Shown piece after piece: positions 1 through 6,699 of a stretch of 7,798 nt of DNA. Within the stretch, counting starts at the first letter, position 1. The number at the start of each line of letters is the position of its first letter. Both the position numbers and the translations under genes were made by a program. Source of the DNA: Bifidobacterium breve (GTDB taxonomy: Bacteria; Actinomycetota; Actinomycetes; S36-B12; UBA5976); contig CAMATO010000044.1 of assembly GCA_945861165.1 (NCBI GenBank), forward strand, positions 1 through 7,798. The letters are read 5' to 3'. The notes under the pieces are model-generated. The model saw only the letters and a program-made list of their open reading frames with translations. It did not search any database and was not told where the DNA came from.

Positions 1-122
1 TCCCGCATTGTTTCGGTTAAGTCTCTTACTAACTGCTGAATTTCTCTATCAAAATCTTTTACTTCATCTGCTTTTTTAGTCAATACTGCATCACCAAATA
101 TCCTTATATTTTTTATAGACAT
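1..122 (-). CDS. def: Peptide deformylase, N-terminal fragment
   Basis: Removes the formyl group from the N-terminal methionine of new proteins. Only the first 40 residues are in the window; the gene runs off the left edge. The fragment reads MSIKNIRIFGDAVLTKKADEV at its start, then a DFDREIQQLVRDLTETMR segment. This is the usual opening of deformylases (xIRxFGDPVLxxxAxxVxxFDxxLxxLVxDLxETM). The metal-binding motifs GxGLAAPQ, EGCLS and HExxH lie outside. One deviation is Ala12 where most family members have proline (GDPVL). ATG at 122 is preceded by AAAGAG, a modest ribosome binding site. In this phylum def commonly follows priA and precedes fmt, so methionyl-tRNA formyltransferase would be expected just beyond the left edge. 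Confidence 0.85.
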   Translation of the reverse strand, partial: MSIKNIRIFGDAVLTKKADEVKDFDREIQQLVRDLTETMR

Positions 123-153
123 TGGCAATCTCTTTCTAGATGATTACTCAATG

Positions 154-2016
154 CTATTCGATGTCATATGCGTTTACGTGTGCACGCACGGGCTTGGTTC
201 TGGCCGTACTAAATTTTATGATTTCTGATCGAATTTTACTCAATATTTCTTCAGGTTCTTTTGAGCCGATTACAATCTGGGCTAACTCTTCCTTCTCGAA
301 AATCCTTGGACCAATCACAGAAACAGCATCGTATTGTTTGAAAGTTTCGGATAGTTGCGTGATTTCCTTTAAGTCTCCCTTGAGAGAAATCGTTGTCAAA
401 AATGGCTGTAATCCAGTGTCTTGTCTTAATTGCCGTTCGTTATCAATCAACCAATTGGGATCGTGTTTTATAAGTGATTGCACTACACGATTAGTTGATT
501 CACTAGTAATGAAAACTTTTCCACCTTGAGATTCGGGTTTTACTAAAGTTAATACGTGTAACCATTTACGTAATGATTCCTCGGCTGCCGCTAACGATGG
601 AACACCCAGAAGTAGATAGGCATCAAGTAAAACTGCGGCTGTATAACCACTTTCGCTCTTAGGTTCTGCACCAGGTGTGGCGACAACTATCGAATGACCC
701 GGTTCAATAGAACGTAAGATTGCGCTTCCACCCGAAGTAATAATTTTGACCCCAGGAAAAGATTTGCCTAATTCTTCCACAGTTTTAGTTTGTCCTACTA
801 CTGAAATTCTGAATTGTCTAGAATTACAAAATCTACATTTCCAGCTACTAGCAACTTTTCCACACCATTTGCATTCTGGTGAACTGTTTTTATCTTTAGT
901 TAGTAATGGTCCAGAACAAGATGTACATCGAGCACTTTCTCGACAGGTACTACATTGCAAATTACTTGAATATCCAAGGCGGGGTACTTGGATTAAAACA
1001 TCACCTTGGGTTAGACCATTTTTAATTATTTCCCACGCCTTGTTTGGGATGCGTTTAGTTCGCTCAAGTGGGTCAGCCGAAGTATTATCAAGCGTCAAAA
1101 TCTGTGGCCAATAATCATTTGATTTGAAATTTTCAATTGATTGTCTTTCAACTATCTGGTCAAAAATTAACTGATTAGTGGCCACACTTTCAGAATTGCC
1201 AACACTAAGGAAATCACAATTACTGAGATTTGCTCGTAATAGAGCAACTTCTCTGGCATTCCAATATGGAGATTGCTGCGAAAAATAGTTTTGATCCGCG
1301 TCGTCCCATATGACTATTAGGCCTAAAGCAGACAGCGGAGCAAATACAGCGTTTCGGGTACCAACGACTATGTCAACATTTTTTCGTAAAATATCCAGGA
1401 AGGATTTATATCTAATTCCGGGTTCTTGTTCTGCACTTAAAATTTGAATCATTAAATCGGGTTCTATACTGCTTATTTTTTGAACAAAATCTTCTACCAA
1501 ATGAATATTTGGAAAAAGTACAAGTGATTGTTTCTGTGATTTTTTAGCATTTAAGATTAGTTGAACTAAGTCGCCTACGTGGTCATATTTGGGAGGGAAA
1601 GTGATCGAATTCTTGGTCTGATTATTAGTCATATCAATTTTAGGTAAAAAACTTTCAGCTATATGAGATTTTTCTATCTTGGCTTGTCGTGGAGGAATCG
1701 CGAATCTCAAAACATCAGTTAAATTGCCCACAAATCGAGCGGCAACAATTTGACACAACTGCACTACTTCAGGCATTAATACCGGGTAGTTGGAGATAAC
1801 TTTTGTTATGTCACTTAGTTTCTTATGGTGGCTTGTCAACTCAACTCGTTCAACTACCCAAGCCTCCATATTTCGACCAGAGAATTTTACTTTTACTTTA
1901 ACTCCCGGTACGCAGGTTTCGTCTAATTCTTCGGGAATCTGATAATCGAATAGCCGATCAAGATGTGGCAAGGGATTATCTAAGACAACTTTTGCAACGC
2001 TTAAGTGTCGCGACAT
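154..2016 (-). CDS. priA: Primosomal protein N' (PriA), actinobacterial type without a working helicase site
   Basis: PriA recognises stalled forks and D-loops and restarts replication. The 620-residue protein keeps an N-terminal 3'-end-binding domain (about 1-110; LDNPLPHLDRLFDYQIPE). GTRNAVFAP (219-227) corresponds to GTRSALF in E. coli. The zinc region has four cysteine pairs at 355/358, 364/367, 382/385 and 394/397. VATPGAEP (445-452) stands where motif V lies, and the end PVRAHVNAYDIE is typical. No Walker A GxGK(T/S) is found where it should be (about 140-175), and the DEEH box is WDDAD (237-241). This is the known state of actinobacterial PriA, so fork unwinding by this protein is unlikely. 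ATG at 2016 has AGG six bases and GAGGAG twelve bases upstream. The stop is TAG, and def follows after 31 bases. Confidence 0.93.
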   Translation of the reverse strand: MSRHLSVAKVVLDNPLPHLDRLFDYQIPEELDETCVPGVKVKVKFSGRNMEAWVVERVELTSHHKKLSDITKVISNYPVLMPEVVQLCQIVAARFVGNLTDVLRFAIPPRQAKIEKSHIAESFLPKIDMTNNQTKNSITFPPKYDHVGDLVQLILNAKKSQKQSLVLFPNIHLVEDFVQKISSIEPDLMIQILSAEQEPGIRYKSFLDILRKNVDIVVGTRNAVFAPLSALGLIVIWDDADQNYFSQQSPYWNAREVALLRANLSNCDFLSVGNSESVATNQLIFDQIVERQSIENFKSNDYWPQILTLDNTSADPLERTKRIPNKAWEIIKNGLTQGDVLIQVPRLGYSSNLQCSTCRESARCTSCSGPLLTKDKNSSPECKWCGKVASSWKCRFCNSRQFRISVVGQTKTVEELGKSFPGVKIITSGGSAILRSIEPGHSIVVATPGAEPKSESGYTAAVLLDAYLLLGVPSLAAAEESLRKWLHVLTLVKPESQGGKVFITSESTNRVVQSLIKHDPNWLIDNERQLRQDTGLQPFLTTISLKGDLKEITQLSETFKQYDAVSVIGPRIFEKEELAQIVIGSKEPEEILSKIRSEIIKFSTARTKPVRAHVNAYDIE

Positions 2017-2043
2017 TTAACGCCTACACTCCTCAAAATTGTT

Positions 2044-3243
2044 TTATTTGGAAATGGCAGATTTAAGTGCTTCTGCCCTATCTGTTTTCTCCCAAGTGAA
2101 ATCTTTATCTTCTCTACCAAAATGACCATAACTAGCAGTTTTTTTGTATATAGGTCTTTTCAAGTCAAGATCTTTAATGATTGCTGCTGGTCTTAAATCG
2201 AATACTTTTAATATTGCTTCTTGAATTTTTTCGTCACTTGTTATACCAGTTCCAAATGTTTCCACAAAAACACCAACTGGTTGTGCTTTACCTATTGCAT
2301 AAGCAACTTGAACTTCACATCGTTGCGCTAAACCTGCTGCTACAACATTCTTGGCAACCCATCTCATTGCATATGCGGCGGAACGATCAACCTTAGATGG
2401 ATCTTTACCTGAAAATGCACCACCACCATGTCGGCTCATGCCACCATAGGTATCAACAATGATTTTGCGTCCAGTTAAACCTGCATCACCCATCGGTCCA
2501 CCAATTTCGAATCTTCCAGTGGGATTAACTAATAACTTAAAATTATTGGTGTCAAGTTGAACATCCAAAGCTTTTAAAACAGGTTCTACTACATGTTTTT
2601 TGATATCTGGTGCCAATTGTTTTTCTAAGTCAACATCTGTGGCATGTTGGGAAGATATGACTATTGTGTCTAATCGAACAGGTTTATTGTTTTCGTCGTA
2701 TTCAATGGTGACTTGTGTTTTACCATCTGGTCTTAAGTAGGCAACAGTTCCATTTTTTCTTACTGCAGTTAACTTTTCTGCTAAACGATGAGCCAAATAG
2801 ATTGGCAGTGGCATTAAAGTTTTAGTGTCGGTGCAGGCGTAACCAAACATCAAACCTTGGTCGCCTGCGCCTTGTCTATCTAAGGGATCTTGTGATCCAG
2901 TTCTTTCTTCTAAGGCGTCATCTACTCCTTGAGCAATATCTGGTGACTGTTTACCAATTGATACAGAAACACCACATGAGTTACCGTCAAATCCTTTTAC
3001 AGAACTGTCATAACCAATTTGGGTAACCACTTGTCGAATAATTTCGGGGACATCTGTGTAACCACTTGTGGTGACTTCACCGGCCACGTGAACTTGTCCA
3101 GTCGTTATTAAAGTTTCTACAGCAACTCGACTATTGGGATCTTGTCGAAGCATGTCATCAAGAATTGAGTCACTAATTTGATCAGCAATTTTATCTGGGT
3201 GACCTTCAGTTACAGATTCGGATGTAAACAAGCGTCCTGACAT
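2044..3243 (-). CDS. metK: S-adenosylmethionine synthetase (methionine adenosyltransferase)
   Basis: Makes S-adenosylmethionine from methionine and ATP, releasing phosphate and pyrophosphate; cytosolic, normally a tetramer needing Mg2+ and K+. With this start the protein has 399 residues. All signatures are present: FTSESVTEGHPDK at the N-terminus (GHPDK 14-18), GAGDQG (125-130) with LMFGYA after it, and NPTGRFEIGGP. TGRKIIVDTYGG and the glycine-rich GGGAFSGKD (273-281) follow, and the C-terminal end has YGHFGRE. Reading can be extended to a TTG at 3273 (409 residues). The added ten residues are not part of the family, whose members begin just before LFTSES. A strong ribosome binding site also lies inside that extension, so ATG at 3243 is preferred. 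It is 27 bases ahead of priA. Confidence 0.97.
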   Translation of the reverse strand: MSGRLFTSESVTEGHPDKIADQISDSILDDMLRQDPNSRVAVETLITTGQVHVAGEVTTSGYTDVPEIIRQVVTQIGYDSSVKGFDGNSCGVSVSIGKQSPDIAQGVDDALEERTGSQDPLDRQGAGDQGLMFGYACTDTKTLMPLPIYLAHRLAEKLTAVRKNGTVAYLRPDGKTQVTIEYDENNKPVRLDTIVISSQHATDVDLEKQLAPDIKKHVVEPVLKALDVQLDTNNFKLLVNPTGRFEIGGPMGDAGLTGRKIIVDTYGGMSRHGGGAFSGKDPSKVDRSAAYAMRWVAKNVVAAGLAQRCEVQVAYAIGKAQPVGVFVETFGTGITSDEKIQEAILKVFDLRPAAIIKDLDLKRPIYKKTASYGHFGREDKDFTWEKTDRAEALKSAISK

Positions 3244-3255
3244 TATAGGCAAATT

Positions 3256-3263
3256 TCCTTTCT
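3256..3263 (-). promoter_or_regulatory. Ribosome binding site that decides the metK start
   Basis: The minus strand reads AGAAAGGA here, eight bases matching the classic Shine-Dalgarno sequence AGAAAGGAGG. It ends 12 bases before the ATG at 3243. It lies downstream of the alternative TTG at 3273, so it can only serve the shorter, family-typical start. The site falls just past the coaBC stop, inside or next to the 15-base spacer, depending on which start is used. Confidence 0.6.
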
Positions 3264-3288
3264 GGGAAACCAAATAATTCCAATAAGA

Positions 3289-4542
3289 TCACGCAAGGTC
3301 GGGCTCGACCGGACTCTTTCTTACTTGCCCTACTTTAGTCATGTCTTTAACTATGAAGTCCCAGATGGCATCGGCGAGTACCAATTTATCCGACTTTGCT
3401 AAAGATATTGCTTCATCCTTGGACACCATGATTACTTGATTCTCATCACTATTGATACCTAAGGTTGAGGAAACCCTATTTCCAACTATAAGATCTGCTT
3501 TTTTACTCTGCAATTTATTTTTTGCTAATGAAACTAATTCGTCATCACTATCTGTGGTTTCAGCGGCAAACCCAACAAGATACTGCTTGACTGGTTTACT
3601 AGCTGATAACAAAGACAGAATATCTGCTGTTTTACTTAACTCAATGGTGAGATTATCTGAAGTTTTTTTGATCTTGGCTGTTTCAGGATTTGGTATAAAA
3701 TAATCAGCAACAGCTGCATTCATAATTACAATGTCAGCAGAACCTGCCCTTAGTTTCATTTGCTCTAACATTTCAGCAGCAGTATTTGCCGCAACGAATT
3801 CGACTCCAGCAGGAACACTTACATTCAAATTGGCTGCGACCAAAGTGACTTTGGCTCCTCTGCTTAAAGCTGTTAGGGCTAATGCCACACCCTGTTTACC
3901 ACTTGCTCTATTACCAATAAATCTGATCGGATCTAGTGCTTCACGTGTTCCACCGGCTGATATCAAAACATTTAAACCAGATAAATCGTTTGGCAAATTA
4001 GTTGAATTCCTATTAACTACTTGTTTGACAACGCGTGCTATTTCATTAGTTTCTGGCAATCTGCCCACACCTTGATCTGCCCCTGTTAATTGTCCAACTG
4101 CTGGTTCTAAAACTAAAAATCCGCGTCTTCTTAAAGTTGCGACATTTTCTCTGGTAGCAGAGTTTTCCCACATTTCTGTGTGCATGGCAGGTGCTAATAC
4201 CACCGGACATTTTGCCACTAGCAGTGTTGCCAATAGTGCATCGTTGGCAAATCCGTAAACCAAATGTGCCAGAAAATCTGCTGTGGCAGGTGCAACAACT
4301 ATTGCGTCAGCCTTTTTTGCTAACTGAACATGTTCAACATTATGGGATTGATCCCAAATATCTGAGATAACTGGATTTCCACTAAGCGCAGCAAAGGTAG
4401 TTTCTCCGACAAATTTAAGTGCACTTTTTGTTGCTACAACTTGAACATCAAATTCTTGGTCTTTGAGACGACGGATTAAATCTGCAGATTTATATGCAGC
4501 TATTCCACCGGTAACACCTAGTACAACTAATGGTCGAGACAT
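3289..4542 (-). CDS. coaBC: Bifunctional phosphopantothenoylcysteine decarboxylase / phosphopantothenate-cysteine ligase
   Basis: Makes 4'-phosphopantetheine for coenzyme A: CoaB joins cysteine to 4'-phosphopantothenate, and FMN-dependent CoaC decarboxylates the product. The 417-residue protein has CoaC first (about 1-180) with GGIAAYKS (12-19), catalytic His71 in NVEHVQLA and PAMHTEMW (118-125). CoaB follows (about 188-400) with LISAGGTREALDPIRFIGNRASGK, NAAVADY (275-281), KIKK (290-293), VGFAAET and the ADLIVGN end of the domain. Most families have PAMN rather than PAMH. The flap segment LTGADQGVGRLPE (152-164) lacks the cysteine present in E. coli (Cys158). I recall similar changes in mycobacterial CoaBC, so these are probably lineage features. 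ATG is preceded by GGAG five bases upstream. metK follows closely. Confidence 0.96.
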   Translation of the reverse strand: MSRPLVVLGVTGGIAAYKSADLIRRLKDQEFDVQVVATKSALKFVGETTFAALSGNPVISDIWDQSHNVEHVQLAKKADAIVVAPATADFLAHLVYGFANDALLATLLVAKCPVVLAPAMHTEMWENSATRENVATLRRRGFLVLEPAVGQLTGADQGVGRLPETNEIARVVKQVVNRNSTNLPNDLSGLNVLISAGGTREALDPIRFIGNRASGKQGVALALTALSRGAKVTLVAANLNVSVPAGVEFVAANTAAEMLEQMKLRAGSADIVIMNAAVADYFIPNPETAKIKKTSDNLTIELSKTADILSLLSASKPVKQYLVGFAAETTDSDDELVSLAKNKLQSKKADLIVGNRVSSTLGINSDENQVIMVSKDEAISLAKSDKLVLADAIWDFIVKDMTKVGQVRKSPVEPDLA

Positions 4543-4572
4543 TTTTTCTCCGACTTAGTTTAAAGAAACTTC

Positions 4573-5064
4573 TTACGAAACAGTTTCTTCAGTTGGCTGA
4601 GTGTCATTGCCGTTTTCGTTATCGACAACAACTTCAACTGCTAATGGTGTTTCAACTTCTTCTGTCACAACTTCTTGGGTCTCTTCAAAGGTTTCTTCGT
4701 AAACACCAGCAAAAGAGTTGTCATATCCTGAGTTGTATCTTTGTTGTGCTTGAATCGCAGCTAATCTTCTTTGTTCAATCTCTACTGCTTCTTGTGCTAG
4801 TACCTCTGGATCAACATGTTCTGTTTTCAAAAGTTTAGAATTTATTTCTCTTAATGCAATTGAAAGTGGTTTTTCTTGCAGTTGAGTTTCAACAAGAGGA
4901 CCAACATATTCAAGTAGGCCTTCACCAAGTTGTGAATAGTAGGCATTGATTTGTCGGGCGCGTTTGGCTGCATAAATAACCAACTGATATTTAGAACCAG
5001 CTGTATCTAAAAGATCATCTATTGGAGGGTTGGTAATGCCTTCTGGACGAAGTGTGATTGCCAC
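4573..5064 (-). CDS. rpoZ: RNA polymerase omega subunit with a long acidic C-terminal extension
   Basis: Omega binds the beta' subunit and helps RNA polymerase assemble. Residues 9-80 match actinobacterial omega closely: EGITNPPIDDLL, the KYQLVIYAAKRARQIN core helix (25-40), LGEGLLEYVGPLVE and QEKPLSIALREI. Known actinobacterial omegas are about 90-110 residues and normally end just after this point. Here another 80 residues follow. Residues 84-110 look helical (EVLAQEAVEIEQRRLAAIQ). Residues 121-163 contain 12 Glu and 2 Asp with no Lys or Arg, and end in TEETVS. The start is GTG with AAAGG twelve bases upstream (5077-5081); the conserved N-terminal segment begins soon after it. The N-terminus is shorter than in mycobacteria. 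The core is certain; the role of the tail is unknown. Confidence 0.95.
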   Translation of the reverse strand: MAITLRPEGITNPPIDDLLDTAGSKYQLVIYAAKRARQINAYYSQLGEGLLEYVGPLVETQLQEKPLSIALREINSKLLKTEHVDPEVLAQEAVEIEQRRLAAIQAQQRYNSGYDNSFAGVYEETFEETQEVVTEEVETPLAVEVVVDNENGNDTQPTEETVS

Positions 5065-5099
5065 GGTTTTGAGAGGCCTTTCATCTGATTTGGGATCTC

Positions 5100-5651
5100 T
5101 TAATTGAGATGTAACAAGGTTATCAGTTGACTAACCGCTGATGAAACATCCTCATTGATTACCACAGCGTCGAACTCAAACTCAGCCTCTAATTCACTAA
5201 TTGCCACTGCTAGGCGAAGTTCTAGTTCCGCTGGATTTTCGGTGCCCCGTTGGATGAGTCTTCTTTTGAGTTCCTCAGTTGATGGTGGTTTGAGCATGAC
5301 AAGGAATGCTTCCGGCATTGATTTTTTTACCTGCCTTGCCCCTTGCAAATCTATTTCTAGAACAACCATTTGATTGTTTTTAATTCTTTCTTCTACAGGT
5401 TTACGTGGTGTTCCATACCAGGCCCCAGCAAATTGGGCGTGTTCTAAAAGATTTCCTTTACTAACTTCTCCTTGAAATTCTTCTTCACTTAAAAACATGT
5501 AGTGATCATCATGAATCTCTTCGGGACGTGGTTGACGTGTTGTGGCTGAAACAGAAAGAAATATCTCAGGTTTTTGTTTGATAAGTTCGCGCACAACCGT
5601 ACCTTTACCAACACCAGAGGGACCGGCTAGAACCACTAATTTGGATTTCAC
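5100..5651 (-). CDS. gmk: Guanylate kinase
   Basis: Phosphorylates GMP to GDP with ATP, on the path to GTP and dGTP. The 183-residue protein has the P-loop GPSGVGKGT (10-18) and the GMP-binding arginines in SATTRQPRP (35-43). Glu70 lies in LLEHAQF, Tyr79 in WYGT, and Asp101 in EIDLQGA. The lid runs from KRRLIQRGTENP (129) into ELRL. It lacks the roughly 20-residue C-terminal tail of the E. coli enzyme, which fits other actinobacterial forms. After the arginine loop the usual PGE(V/I)xG reads PEEIHDD, a small deviation in a GMP-contact loop. The start codon is GTG embedded in the mihF stop (GTGA), with no strong ribosome binding site, so translation probably depends on mihF. rpoZ follows after 35 bases. 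Confidence 0.96.
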   Translation of the reverse strand: MKSKLVVLAGPSGVGKGTVVRELIKQKPEIFLSVSATTRQPRPEEIHDDHYMFLSEEEFQGEVSKGNLLEHAQFAGAWYGTPRKPVEERIKNNQMVVLEIDLQGARQVKKSMPEAFLVMLKPPSTEELKRRLIQRGTENPAELELRLAVAISELEAEFEFDAVVINEDVSSAVSQLITLLHLN

Positions 5652-5962
5652 GAGCTAAATTCCGCTAACAAAGCATTAATTTGATTAGGTCCTAAACCTC
5701 TGAGCCTACGACTTGGGGCGATTCCTAATCTCTCCATAATATTTTCGGCACGAATTTTTCCCACTCCTGGCATTGATTCTAAAAAGGCAACTACTTTCAT
5801 TTTTCCAACAGCATCTTCAGTTTGGATTCTACTAAAAACATCAGCCAGAGAGATCTTATTACTTTTTAATTTCTCACGAACCTCTGCACGAATTTTTCTA
5901 GCTGCCGTTGCTTTCAGTAAAGCAGCAGCGCGTTCTTCTTTGGTCAGGGTTGGTAATGCCAT
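5648..5962 (-). CDS. mihF: Actinobacterial integration host factor mIHF, nucleoid-associated DNA-binding protein
   Basis: Small basic DNA-binding protein that bends and compacts DNA in Actinobacteria. It was first known as the host factor for phage L5 integration and is essential in mycobacteria; it is unrelated to the E. coli IHF heterodimer. The 104-residue product matches the usual length of about 105. The N-terminus MALPTLTKEERAAAL and the long basic helix after it are typical. GKMKVVAF lies at 53-60. A helix-hairpin-helix-like element follows with PGVGKIRAENIM (65-76), and RRLRGLG (85-91) contacts DNA in the family. The ATG at 5962 fits the conserved N-terminus, but no Shine-Dalgarno sequence is visible in front of it. 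The gene overlaps gmk by 4 bases. It is the standard neighbour between pyrF and gmk in this phylum. Confidence 0.95.
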   Translation of the reverse strand: MALPTLTKEERAAALLKATAARKIRAEVREKLKSNKISLADVFSRIQTEDAVGKMKVVAFLESMPGVGKIRAENIMERLGIAPSRRLRGLGPNQINALLAEFSS

Positions 5963-6006
5963 GTGGTTATCTTTGCACTATCCGTTTACATGTTCAATAA
6001 AGGGAC

Positions 6007-6699
6007 TCACAAATAGATATCGTTTACTTCGTCGCTTATTACCTTGGCGGCAGCGGAAACATCAATCTCACTTGTTATGGGACGACCTATCACTAATAAA
6101 TCTGCACCATTTGATATTGCTTCCTGCGGTGTTGCAATTCTTTGTTGGTCGTCACGATTTTTACCCGCTGGTCTAATTCCTGGTGTGATTAGGACAATGT
6201 CATCTGCAACGTTTCGGCGAATTTCGGACACTTCTTGTGCGCTGCAAACTATTGCCCTGGCTCCAGCTGCTACTGCAAGTTGGGCAAGTTTTATTGACGA
6301 CTGACTTGGGCTACTAGAAAAACCGATCTCCTGTAAATTCCTATCATCAATTGAGGTAAGAATTGTTACCGCCACAATTAGGGTATTAGGTAAAGTTTGT
6401 ACCGCTGCCGAAATCATGTCCTTTCCTCCAGAAGCATGCACTGTCAAATACTTTGGTGCTAATTCAGCAACAGATTTACATGCCCCAATCACAGTTGCTG
6501 GAATGTCGTGCAGTTTTAAATCCAAAAAAATATCACAATCGCTAAGCTTTCGTATTTCATGAATTGATTCTTTACCATCACGTAAATATGTCTCTAGCCC
6601 AATTTTTAAAGTCGTCACATATGGGCTAACTGCTACAGCCCAATTTTTTGCTGTAGCCAAATCTGGTGCATCTAAGGCAACTGCGATTGGTGCTTTCAA
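6007..6699 (-). CDS. pyrF: Orotidine-5'-phosphate decarboxylase, short (type 1) family
   Basis: Decarboxylates OMP to UMP, the last step of the de novo pyrimidine pathway. The 230-residue TIM barrel has Asp10 in ALDAPD, Lys33 in LKIG and the catalytic DLKLHDIP (60-67, with Asp60, Lys62 and Asp65). It also has the phosphate-binding GIRPAG (174-179) and GRPIT (205-209). Length and motifs match the type 1 enzymes of E. coli and Bacillus (about 240 residues). From memory, Mycobacterium and Streptomyces carry a longer type 2 enzyme of about 275 residues. The start codon is TTG and overlaps the pyrD stop (TTGA, 4 bases), with only a weak AGAAG-like site upstream, so coupling to pyrD translation is likely. 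A 44-base gap to mihF follows, the longest spacer in the window. Confidence 0.95.
   Translation of the reverse strand: MKAPIAVALDAPDLATAKNWAVAVSPYVTTLKIGLETYLRDGKESIHEIRKLSDCDIFLDLKLHDIPATVIGACKSVAELAPKYLTVHASGGKDMISAAVQTLPNTLIVAVTILTSIDDRNLQEIGFSSSPSQSSIKLAQLAVAAGARAIVCSAQEVSEIRRNVADDIVLITPGIRPAGKNRDDQQRIATPQEAISNGADLLVIGRPITSEIDVSAAAKVISDEVNDIYL

Noticed and set aside
140..529. Plus-strand open frame of 129 codons
   Set aside because: It lies entirely antisense to the C-terminal part of priA, resembles no family, and has no ribosome binding site. It is a shadow of a real gene.
746..1114. Plus-strand open frame of 122 codons
   Set aside because: Antisense to the zinc region and middle of priA. 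The cysteine-pair coding on the other strand explains its composition.
2017..2043. Terminator between metK and priA
   Set aside because: The 27-base spacer shows no GC-rich hairpin with a T-run in the transcription direction. It holds the priA ribosome binding site instead.
3244..3288. Possible SAM riboswitch before metK
   Set aside because: Only 15 to 45 bases separate the coaBC stop from the metK start, too short for any known SAM riboswitch, and no stem pattern is visible.
3731..4075. Plus-strand open frame of 114 codons
   Set aside because: Antisense to well-conserved coaBC sequence on the minus strand; no independent coding evidence.
5065..5099. AGGCCT palindrome in the gmk-rpoZ spacer as an operator or terminator
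   Set aside because: Only six perfect bases with no loop, overlapping the AAAGG ribosome binding site, and no T-tract. Chance is a sufficient explanation.
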